Source: an uncultured Granulicatella sp.
GTDB taxonomy: Bacteria; Bacillota; Bacilli; Lactobacillales; Aerococcaceae
Direction of reading: 5' to 3'
Assembly: GCA_900551535.1 (NCBI GenBank)
Contig: URWJ01000028.1
Span: 1 to 13,419, forward strand
Length of the DNA stretch: 13,419 nt
Positions within the stretch are counted from its first letter, which is position 1. The number at the start of each line of letters is the position of its first letter. This document shows positions 6,979 through 13,354 of the stretch, in pieces. The translations under genes were made by a program, and so were the position numbers. The notes under the pieces are model-generated. The model ran no database searches, was not told where the DNA came from, and saw only the letters and a program-made list of their open reading frames with translations.

Positions 6979-7791
6979 TTAATAGTCATTTAAAATGTCA
7001 CCAAGTGGGTCTCCTGAACCAGAATTTCCACCAGCTGAACCATTTCCACTGTTGTTTGATAAGTTTAAATAAATAAATGCTAAGCTTAATGCGATAACCC
7101 CTGTAGCGATTAAAGTTAATTCGTTTAATGGAGCAATAGCAAAACCGATGAAGAAGAATGGCCATGTTTCTTTTGAAGCCATTAAGTTAATAACCATCGC
7201 TAACCCTACTGCTACAACCATGTTACCACCAATTGTCATACCGTTTGCAAACCATTCTGGAATTAATTTTAAGTAGCCTTGAACTACTTCTGAAGAAACG
7301 AATAGAAGTGCTCCTGCTGGAATCATAATACGTAAACCTTGCATTGATAAAGCTACATAATGCCAGAATGCTACTCCACGGAAGTCTCCTTTTTCAGCAG
7401 CAGCATCTGCTCTGTGAACTAAACCAACAGCTAATGTACGAACAACCATTGTTAATACAAGACCAACTGTTGCTAAAGTAATTGCAGTACCAATCGCTAA
7501 GTTACGTCCTGCTTCTGAGAAGTCATTCCCTTTGATATAAATAATCGCTGAAGCAACTGATGCTAAGGCAGCGTCTGGTGCAACTGCAGCCCCAACGTTA
7601 GCCCAAGCAAGTGCGATAATTTGTAATGAACCGCCAAGAATAATTGCTTCAGAAAGATGTCCTGTTGCAAGTCCGATTAATGTACACGCAATAATTGGTT
7701 GATGGAATTGGAATGCGTCTAAGATTCCTTCCAAACCAGCTAAGAATGCGACAATTAGGACTAAAATAATTTGAATTGCATTAAAATCCAT
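6979..7791 (-). CDS. manM: PTS mannose-family transporter subunit IIC
   Basis: IIC is the polytopic membrane subunit that lines the sugar path of the mannose-class permease and works with IID. The 270-residue protein starts directly with a transmembrane helix (MDFNAIQIILVLIVAFLAGL) and contains the characteristic EGILDAFQFHQPIIACTLIG and GGSLQIIALAWANVGAAVAPD segments, followed by several more hydrophobic helices. Its C terminus is a soluble glycine/serine/asparagine-rich tail (about residues 244-270), reminiscent of streptococcal and related homologues. The start ATG is preceded by AGGAG at suitable distance; 20 bases separate it from the IIAB gene upstream. Substrate choice (glucose/mannose/glucosamine rather than fructose or sorbose) is inferred from the fused IIAB and the manO neighbour. 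Confidence 0.94.
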   Translation of the reverse strand: MDFNAIQIILVLIVAFLAGLEGILDAFQFHQPIIACTLIGLATGHLSEAIILGGSLQIIALAWANVGAAVAPDAALASVASAIIYIKGNDFSEAGRNLAIGTAITLATVGLVLTMVVRTLAVGLVHRADAAAEKGDFRGVAFWHYVALSMQGLRIMIPAGALLFVSSEVVQGYLKLIPEWFANGMTIGGNMVVAVGLAMVINLMASKETWPFFFIGFAIAPLNELTLIATGVIALSLAFIYLNLSNNSGNGSAGGNSGSGDPLGDILNDY

Positions 7792-7811
7792 AATAATCTC
7801 CTATCTGTATG

Positions 7812-8804
7812 TTATAGTTTTAAACCTTCATTAGACTTTGCTTCAATTAATTTAAAGATATCCGCTGGAGTATCAGAAACTACTTTACGAACATCCATCT
7901 TCACGCCTAAGTCACGAAGTTTCTTATAAGTTTCTACATCATCTTGGTCAACAGATAATGCATTACTAATTTGAACTTTACCAACTGAGTGCGCCATTGA
8001 ACCAATATTCAATTCATCAATTTTAACACCTTGTTCAATCACTTCAAGAGCTTCTTGAGGTGTTTCGAATAATAATAATGCCTTTGTATCCCCAAAACGA
8101 GGGTCATTATACACTTCCACTAATTTCTTAAGTGGAATAACGTGCGCACGAACTCCAGTTGGAGCAGCTTGCTCGATTAATTTTTTACGTAAATCATCTT
8201 TTGCAACTTTATCAGAAACAACGATGATACGATTTGGGTTTGTAGCTTTTGTCCAGCTTGTTGCAACTTGTCCGTGTAATAGACGAGTATCCACACGTGC
8301 TAGAACAAATTTAATCTTACCGTCCCCGATAACTGTTCCTTCTGGGATTGCCCCTGTTGAAACTGGAGCAGCAGATTCTGTTTTCTCCTCTTTCTTCTCT
8401 TCTGGTTGAAGTGATTCAGGACGAATCTTCACACCTTCAATAGCTGTTGGCGCAATCGCTTTTGCAATCTCATGTGATGTATTCATTGAGAAACGACTTG
8501 CGTACGCTTCAATTAACATCGGCAAGCTTAAACCAGCTACGATTGCACGGTGGTCTGGGTCTTCTTCAAACAAGATGTTTGCTTGGTTGAATGGACTACC
8601 ACCCCATAAGTCTACTAGAAATAGAATTTCTTCAGTCTCTAGCTTTTCAACTGCCTCACGCAGTTTTCTTTGTAAGTCTTCAGGTCCTTCACTAGGCATA
8701 AAAACAACAGATTCAACTTTTTCTTGATTCCCAAAAATCATTGAACCTGATTGCTTAATACCATCTGCAAATTCACCGTGACTTGCAATGATAATTCCTA
8801 CCAT
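7812..8804 (-). CDS. manL: PTS mannose-family fused IIAB component
   Basis: This cytoplasmic phosphocarrier accepts phosphate from HPr on its IIA domain and passes it to IIB, which phosphorylates the sugar emerging from IIC/IID. The 330-residue chain reads IIA (about 1-125), with IIASHG giving the phosphorylated His9 and the family segment LFLVDLWGGSPFNQA (61-75). A flexible Glu/Lys/Pro/Ala/Ser-rich linker (about 128-160) follows, then IIB (about 163-326) with VLARVDTRLLHGQV, whose His177 is the second phosphorylation site. The full fusion is what ManL of lactic acid bacteria looks like. A strong AAAGGAGGT lies 7 bases before the ATG, and this is the first gene of a four-gene operon. Upstream lie a near-consensus cre box and candidate promoters. 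In relatives this component also signals in carbon catabolite control. Confidence 0.95.
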   Translation of the reverse strand: MVGIIIASHGEFADGIKQSGSMIFGNQEKVESVVFMPSEGPEDLQRKLREAVEKLETEEILFLVDLWGGSPFNQANILFEEDPDHRAIVAGLSLPMLIEAYASRFSMNTSHEIAKAIAPTAIEGVKIRPESLQPEEKKEEKTESAAPVSTGAIPEGTVIGDGKIKFVLARVDTRLLHGQVATSWTKATNPNRIIVVSDKVAKDDLRKKLIEQAAPTGVRAHVIPLKKLVEVYNDPRFGDTKALLLFETPQEALEVIEQGVKIDELNIGSMAHSVGKVQISNALSVDQDDVETYKKLRDLGVKMDVRKVVSDTPADIFKLIEAKSNEGLKL

Positions 8805-8851
8805 AAAGCTACCTCCTTTATTAAAATTAAATCGTCTTTATGATTCAATTT

Positions 8852-8860
8852 ATTTTACCA
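8852..8860 (-). promoter_or_regulatory. Candidate extended -10 promoter of the mannose PTS operon
   Basis: On the - strand ATGGTAAAAT contains TG-n-TAAAAT (8860-8852), an extended -10 form, 47 bases before the IIAB start codon. The -35 position (TTTAAG at 8880-8875) is weak. A second possibility is TATAAA at 8897-8892 with TTGGAA at 8918-8913, but its 15-base spacer is short; that version would put the cre box on the -35. Confidence 0.4.
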
Positions 8861-8903
8861 TAACCATTCACTCACTTAAAGAAATCTTAATCTTTATATT
8901 GTT

Positions 8904-8918
8904 TTTTATCGGTTCCAA
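8904..8918 (-). promoter_or_regulatory. Candidate cre (CcpA) site upstream of the mannose PTS operon
   Basis: The - strand reads TTGGAACCGATAAAA. Compared with the cre consensus WTGNAANCGNWNNCW it fits at every constrained position except the C near the end. It lies about 100 bases before manL. This suggests catabolite control by CcpA with HPr-Ser-P; whether it represses or activates depends on which candidate promoter is used. Confidence 0.5.
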
Positions 8919-8936
8919 GTCCTATTTGCACAAGAA

Positions 8937-8969
8937 AAAAGCTAACCCCTAACCTAAGGATTAGCTTTT
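8937..8969 (-). terminator. Rho-independent terminator after the CHAP repeat-protein gene
   Basis: Arms 8937-8945 and 8961-8969 pair perfectly (AAAAGCTAA with TTAGCTTTT). The stem extends inward by four pairs including G-T wobbles, leaving a loop of about 7 bases. On the - strand it ends in a run of T at 8940-8935. It starts 10 bases past the stop codon and separates this unit from the mannose PTS operon. Confidence 0.85.
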
Positions 8970-8978
8970 CGTTATACT

Positions 8979-10613
8979 TTATTGATATTGCGGACGACCA
9001 TATCCAATAATATATCGTGCTGATAATTTATGCGATTTACGAACGACTTTTGATTCATCATAATTACGATCACTAGTATTCCCTTCAATCGTAATCACTT
9101 TATCGCCTTCTACTTTTTCTACAATAGCGATGTGATCAGCAACGCCATCCAAATTCCAGTCAAATGTAATGACATCTCCTGGTTGAGGGCCTGAATTTCC
9201 AACCCAGATTCCTTTATTTTTCATTAAACGAATATGATATGGAACATACGCTTCTTTATCGATTAAATCAATAAGACCACTTTGTTGATACATTGTTGAA
9301 ACAAAAATATCACACCAGTCGTCATAAGTACTTACTCGGTAACCACTATAACTACTCTTTCCTGAATTATAAATACTTACCATTGTATTGTGACGACTAT
9401 CAAATTGCTCTACTCCGATATATCCACGTGCTAAATCTAAAAGAATTTCCTTTTGGTTTCCTTTAGAAGATGGATTTGGTAACCAAGCTCCGTCAGCCCC
9501 TACGTAATAGCGATAGTTGTCAACCCATTGGTTTGTCGCCATTTTTCCATCCGCTAATAAATAGTAGTCGCCGACCCATTTGTTACGTGTTGGAATTCCA
9601 TTTTTGTAATGATACCATGTGCCATCTGCTTCTTGAATCCAACCATCCTTTCCTTTAATCGCAGCTGGAACCCAAGCGCCTTCTTCATCTACATAGTATT
9701 TGTCATTATCAACCCATTGATTGGTAATCATTGCACCTGTAGAACCTAAATAATAGTTTCCGCGCCATTCATTTTTAACACGTTGCTCTTTACCTTCGTA
9801 GTAGTACCAAGTACCATTTTCTTTAACCCAACCATTTTTGAGTTTCTTATCTTTTACCCAGTATCCATCAGCACCTACATAATAACGGTAATCTTCAACC
9901 CATTTATTAGTTGCCATTGTGCCATCTTCTTGTAGGTAATAGTTACCTTTCCAGACATTCTTAACCGGTTGTCCGTTTTCGTAGTAATACCAAATACCAT
10001 CAATCTTTTCCCATGCAGATTTCACACGATTTGGAACCCAAGCACCGTTTTTATCTACATAGTACTTATGGTCATCTACCCAGTTTTCAGTGGCCATTTT
10101 ACCATCGGAACCAAGATAATAATTCCCTTTCCAATTATTACGAAGAAGTTGTTCTCCTTCTAGGTAATAGTACCAATAACCGCCTTCTTTAACCCAACCA
10201 GATTTTTTAATCTTTCCTGGAACCCATTTACCTGAAGCGTCAACATAATATTTGTAGTTATCTACCCATTTACTAGTAGCCATTTTCCCGTCAGCTTCTA
10301 AGTAATAGTCGCCTTTCCAGTTTGAAGTAAGCATTGTATGGTCATCGTTATAAAAATACCAAGTACCGTCTGAAGTCTGTACCCAGCCAGTATACTTTGG
10401 AGCTTCTGTTGTAGAAGTTTCCGTCGTAACTTCCTGAGTTTGTGTAGTGGCTGCTTCAGTTGTACTTTCTACCGTCTCAGGCGTTTGTGTAGTCGCTACT
10501 TCTGTAGTTGACGGCGCTACTTCTGTAGTTGTTTCAACTTCTTGTGCTAAAACTGCATTCCCGTTTAATAATAAAATCCCTGCTAATAATCCCAAAGAAC
10601 TTCTAAATTTCAT
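8979..10613 (-). CDS. Secreted cell-surface protein: signal peptide, Thr/Glu-rich linker, 5 x ~62-residue choline/glucan-binding-type repeats, C-terminal CHAP-type domain
   Basis: A 544-residue exported protein. Residues 1-23 form a signal peptide (Lys/Arg start, hydrophobic core, AVLA before QE). Residues 24-72 are a low-complexity Thr/Glu/Val/Ala linker. Residues 76-380 hold five units starting near 76, 139, 199, 261 and 324. Each contains three aromatic motifs of the CW_binding_1 type: GW...GTWYYY, WKGNYYL..DGKMAT and WVDNYKYYV...GAWVP. Residues about 385-544 form a CHAP/NlpC-P60-like domain, with likely catalytic Cys434 in DDWCDIFVS, His494 in ADHIAIVE and a polar residue in IEGN (509-512). 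The repeats should hold the protein on choline-bearing teichoic acid or glucan, and the C terminus probably cuts peptidoglycan as amidase or endopeptidase. There is no LPXTG anchor. AAGGAG overlaps the stop of the upstream yitT-like gene, suggesting co-transcription. Architecture is firm; ligand and cleaved bond are inferred. Confidence 0.92.
   Translation of the reverse strand: MKFRSSLGLLAGILLLNGNAVLAQEVETTTEVAPSTTEVATTQTPETVESTTEAATTQTQEVTTETSTTEAPKYTGWVQTSDGTWYFYNDDHTMLTSNWKGDYYLEADGKMATSKWVDNYKYYVDASGKWVPGKIKKSGWVKEGGYWYYYLEGEQLLRNNWKGNYYLGSDGKMATENWVDDHKYYVDKNGAWVPNRVKSAWEKIDGIWYYYENGQPVKNVWKGNYYLQEDGTMATNKWVEDYRYYVGADGYWVKDKKLKNGWVKENGTWYYYEGKEQRVKNEWRGNYYLGSTGAMITNQWVDNDKYYVDEEGAWVPAAIKGKDGWIQEADGTWYHYKNGIPTRNKWVGDYYLLADGKMATNQWVDNYRYYVGADGAWLPNPSSKGNQKEILLDLARGYIGVEQFDSRHNTMVSIYNSGKSSYSGYRVSTYDDWCDIFVSTMYQQSGLIDLIDKEAYVPYHIRLMKNKGIWVGNSGPQPGDVITFDWNLDGVADHIAIVEKVEGDKVITIEGNTSDRNYDESKVVRKSHKLSARYIIGYGRPQYQ
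9474..10388 (-). repeat. Five tandem coding repeats (~62 residues each) in the surface protein
   Basis: Five in-frame units with periods of 63, 60, 62 and 63 residues cover residues 76-380. Each is built from three roughly 20-residue aromatic/glycine motifs, making 15 motifs in all. Units have diverged at the DNA level but keep the W, Y and G positions, so the repeats are maintained by selection on the protein. Confidence 0.9.
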
Positions 10614-10627
10614 TTTTTCTCTCCTTT

Positions 10628-11506
10628 TTAATGATGTAGTTTATTTCCGTTATCATCGAGATAGAATGTAAATCCTTCTCCAATAACTTGATTTACGTCT
10701 GTAATAATCACAAATGCTTCTGGATCATACTCGTGAATAATTCGTTGAACCGGCATCAATTGTTGACGACTGACAACTACATATAACACTTGTCGTTTCT
10801 CTTTTGAGTAAAAACCATGTCCATCCAACACCGTAATTCCACGATCTAAATCCGTTTGGATTCGTTGTCCAATTTCATTATATTTATCCGAAATAATCAT
10901 AATCGCTTTTCGTGGATTAAACCCTTCTAAAATAAAGTTAATCACTTTGCTTGCGATAAACAACATAATTAACGTTAGAACAGCTTTTTCAAAACCAATT
11001 ACAAAAGCAAGTGGTGTCACGATAATGAAGTCAATCATTAGTAATGAAGAAGAAACGCTCCATCCTAAATATTTGTGCATCATCATCGCAATAATATCGG
11101 TACCTGCTGTTGTTCCTTTCCCAAGGATAACAAGACCTAATGCTATTCCGACCAATACTCCAGCTGCCACACCAGCAACAACTAAGTTTTCTGGAACGAA
11201 TACTGGCCAGTCCTGTGTCACTTTTAAGAAAGTTGGTAATTCAAAAACAGCTAAAACAGTATATACCATTGTTTTTCTTTCAAGATAACGATATCCAATC
11301 AGTAATAAAAATCCATTCAAAATTAAGTTTGATAAGGCTGGGTCAATTTGTAACGTATAGTATCCCAATAAGGTTAACCCTGTAATACCGCCTTCCCCAA
11401 AGTGGTTAGCAATTACAAGTGCATTAATTGTATACGAAAATAAAAAACAGCCTAATGTAACCAGGATGAAGGACTTTAATGTGTCTTTGTTTAAAAATTT
11501 CTCCAA
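10628..11506 (-). CDS. YitT-family integral membrane protein (DUF161 + DUF2179), second of a tandem pair
   Basis: A 292-residue membrane protein of the YitT family, common in Firmicutes and without a settled function. The N-terminal two thirds contain about five or six hydrophobic helices (from residue 12 to about 195) with the family's glycine motif GKGTTAGTDIIAM (129-141). The C-terminal soluble DUF2179 domain (about 223-277) contains RGITVLDGHGFYSKEKRQVLYVVVSR, typical of the family and likely cytoplasmic. The start is TTG at 11506: an AAGGAGG (11520-11514) sits exactly 7 bases upstream and no ATG is near. That ribosome binding site overlaps the stop codon of the preceding paralogue; the gap between the two genes is 12 bases. 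The next gene, the CHAP surface protein, follows after 14 bases. The family call is firm; a transport or sensing role is only speculation. Confidence 0.9.
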   Translation of the reverse strand: MEKFLNKDTLKSFILVTLGCFLFSYTINALVIANHFGEGGITGLTLLGYYTLQIDPALSNLILNGFLLLIGYRYLERKTMVYTVLAVFELPTFLKVTQDWPVFVPENLVVAGVAAGVLVGIALGLVILGKGTTAGTDIIAMMMHKYLGWSVSSSLLMIDFIIVTPLAFVIGFEKAVLTLIMLFIASKVINFILEGFNPRKAIMIISDKYNEIGQRIQTDLDRGITVLDGHGFYSKEKRQVLYVVVSRQQLMPVQRIIHEYDPEAFVIITDVNQVIGEGFTFYLDDNGNKLHH

Positions 11507-11518
11507 TTAAATTCCTCC

Positions 11519-12412
11519 TTATTCTGGATCTCTATGGAATCGTCCATAGAAGTTTTCTGTACTAATTTGGTTAATAATCGCACGCGGATCTGCTTCTTTA
11601 ATCACAGCAACCGCATCAATCACTTCGTACGAAGACAACACCGTATGTAGTAAATACATTCTTTCTCGACTGAATCCACCAATAGCTTCACAACATGAAA
11701 TACCATGACGCACTGTCTTTAAATAAGCATCCATGACGTCTTCACCATAACGCGTTGTAATCTGCAACGTAACTTTATGATAACGTTGGTGGAAGGTGCT
11801 AATGACTTTAGTAGAAATATATTGGAAGATAATCGAATATCCCGCATGTTTCCATCCAAACAACGCACCGAATATCAACAGTAACGCTGTATTAAATAGG
11901 AAAACTTCTTGCCAAATTGTTTTTCCATTTCGGTTTGAAACGTATAACGCGACAAAGTCCATCCCACCAGTTGAAGCATTTCCCTTCAAGGCGAGCGAAA
12001 CATATAAACCATTTAATACTCCACCGAAAATCACATTCAGCATTGTATCGTCCACAAATAATGGTTCAAAATTCAGTACGCGGATAAAGAAACTTCCCAC
12101 GAATACTTGTAAAATCGAATAAAACGTGAATCGTGCACTTATTCCACGATAACATAAAATCGCAACTGGAATATTGAGCATAATGAGTAACATAGAAATT
12201 GATAATTCTACACCAAACAGTTCTGCAATTTGATTAATCAAAATCGATACGCCAAGGAACCCACTCGATAAAAGATTCGATGGTTGAATAAATACTTTCA
12301 GCGTGAACGCTTGAAGAAAACCTGAAATAACAACGGCTAATAGTGAAAATACATGCCTAATCATTTTGTTTTTACGATATTTACGATAGGAAGATGGGTT
12401 TAAAAAACTCAT
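11519..12412 (-). CDS. YitT-family integral membrane protein (DUF161 + divergent DUF2179), first of a tandem pair
   Basis: A 297-residue paralogue of the adjacent downstream gene. It has a basic N-terminal tail (YRKYRKNKMIRH), then about six hydrophobic helices (about 20-205) with the family motif GNASTGGMDFVALYV (144-158), and a C-terminal DUF2179-like domain (about 235-289). The usual RG(V/I)T...GxY(S/T) core is altered to HGISCCEAIGGFSRERM, including two adjacent cysteines (240-241). The start ATG overlaps the stop of the upstream VOC-domain gene in an ATGA arrangement, and the ribosome binding site (weak GGGTGA) lies inside that gene, so translation is probably coupled. Two different YitT proteins from one message suggest a heteromeric membrane complex, but this is inference. 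Confidence 0.88.
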   Translation of the reverse strand: MSFLNPSSYRKYRKNKMIRHVFSLLAVVISGFLQAFTLKVFIQPSNLLSSGFLGVSILINQIAELFGVELSISMLLIMLNIPVAILCYRGISARFTFYSILQVFVGSFFIRVLNFEPLFVDDTMLNVIFGGVLNGLYVSLALKGNASTGGMDFVALYVSNRNGKTIWQEVFLFNTALLLIFGALFGWKHAGYSIIFQYISTKVISTFHQRYHKVTLQITTRYGEDVMDAYLKTVRHGISCCEAIGGFSRERMYLLHTVLSSYEVIDAVAVIKEADPRAIINQISTENFYGRFHRDPE

Positions 12413-13287
12413 GCATGATCACCCACTTTGAAACAATATTGGATGCCGTTTGCTGTTGGGACTTTCAAAACAGCATCATAATAATGAAACGGCACTTTTT
12501 TTGATTCCAAATTCAACACAAGATTTTCTAATTCTCGCATATTTGGAACACGCCATTCAATTTCAGAAACCCCATAAAAATCTTGGTGTGAATGCGGAAT
12601 GAATTCCCATGCATTAATCGCTAGTGAGTATCCATCTCTATTCACTTTAAAATTCTTACGACGAGTCACATAATCATAAGTCGTATTGAATAAAAATGCG
12701 TCAGTTAAAAATGCTCCAGTTTCTTCGACATCAGCAACATTGTAGTGTACTTGCGTAATTTTAGCAGTTGATGGGAATTCCTCTGCCATCGCGTCGACAC
12801 CATCAATAAATTCATGAAGCGAACGGTTGATTTCTGTCCCTTCAAGATATTGATCTACTAGTTCAGATCCAGTTTCACCCTCAACCATAAACTTCAATCG
12901 ATTTCCTTCAGGATCCATGATATAAAAATTATTCGTGTAACCATCGGAACCTGTTGCAGTAATCGTTTGTTCTTCTAAAATCAATCGGTTAATTAACTCT
13001 CCCATTTGAAATGGCTTCGTTAATTTAAAACCTATAAAGTAAGTTGTTAAAATTGAATCTTTACTTCCTTTACCTTGAACTAATCTAAGTAAAGGAACAC
13101 TGCCTCTACTATGTCCAATAAGGATTTCGTTATCAAAGTCTTGCAGCACGGCAAGACCCAAAACTTGCGTATAAAATTTCTTCATCACTGAAAGATTACG
13201 CACCGTTATCGTTACAAGAGAAATCGTCCACTCTTTTTTTGATTGTGGTACAAGCGCATCTTTCACTAACTGTAATAGATTTCGCAT
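12409..13287 (-). CDS. Double VOC (glyoxalase/extradiol dioxygenase fold) protein, CatE-like
   Basis: A 292-residue cytoplasmic protein made of two vicinal-oxygen-chelate domains. Domain 1 (about 20-140) shows VTITVRNLSVMKKFYTQVLGLAVL and the FYIMDPEGNRLKF strand. Domain 2 (about 175-290) shows ITQVHYNVADVEETGAFLTDAF and the DGYSLAINAWEF segment. The arrangement follows the Firmicutes CatE/YfiE-like ring-cleavage or glyoxalase-type proteins. Metal ligands look eroded: His181 is kept, but the His-rich stretch that relatives carry before the LNTW motif reads GYSLAINAW here, and domain 1 has DGY where relatives often have DH. A candidate final acidic ligand is Glu242 or Glu244. Activity is therefore uncertain; it could bind a ligand or be an inactive relative. 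The ATG follows an AAAGGA-type site, and a terminator-like hairpin lies just upstream. The stop overlaps the next start by 4 bases. Confidence 0.85.
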   Translation of the reverse strand: MRNLLQLVKDALVPQSKKEWTISLVTITVRNLSVMKKFYTQVLGLAVLQDFDNEILIGHSRGSVPLLRLVQGKGSKDSILTTYFIGFKLTKPFQMGELINRLILEEQTITATGSDGYTNNFYIMDPEGNRLKFMVEGETGSELVDQYLEGTEINRSLHEFIDGVDAMAEEFPSTAKITQVHYNVADVEETGAFLTDAFLFNTTYDYVTRRKNFKVNRDGYSLAINAWEFIPHSHQDFYGVSEIEWRVPNMRELENLVLNLESKKVPFHYYDAVLKVPTANGIQYCFKVGDHA

Positions 13288-13304
13288 TTTCCTTTTCCTT
13301 TACT

Positions 13305-13343
13305 AAAAAAGTGGGGAGGAATTAAAGGATGTTCCTCACCCAC
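13305..13343 (-). terminator. Terminator-like hairpin before the VOC-YitT-YitT-CHAP unit
   Basis: Arms 13311-13321 and 13332-13343 pair over 11 base pairs with one bulged base around a 10-base loop. On the - strand the hairpin is followed at once by TTTTTT (13310-13305), the form of an intrinsic terminator. It lies 12 bases past the stop of the upstream partial gene and 17 bases before the VOC start codon, so there is no room for a promoter between it and that gene. Confidence 0.8.
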
Positions 13344-13354
13344 TCCGTAATTTT

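Noticed and set aside
8880..8935. Possible sigma-54 promoter before the mannose PTS operon
   Set aside because: I looked for a GG-N10-GC (-24/-12) pattern on the - strand; the GG in TTGGAACC is not followed by GC at the right spacing.
8805..8978. The 174-base gap between the CHAP gene and the PTS operon as a riboswitch or small RNA gene
   Set aside because: Apart from the terminator, cre-like box and promoter candidates it is AT-rich with no further convincing stem structure or known riboswitch core.
9474..10388. The five-unit array as a recent DNA duplication or insertion
   Set aside because: The units differ at many bases while keeping the protein pattern, which fits old protein-level repeats rather than a recent tandem duplication.
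10392..10545. Short DNA repeats in the Thr/Glu-rich region (for example two copies of GCTACTTCTGTAGTTG) as a mobile or CRISPR-like array
   Set aside because: The copies are in frame with low-complexity Thr/Glu/Val codons of the surface protein and have no regular spacers.
10947..11288. 113-codon + strand frame opposite the second YitT gene
   Set aside because: It is antisense to a clear membrane-protein gene, with proline/threonine-rich composition typical of reverse-complemented hydrophobic codons.
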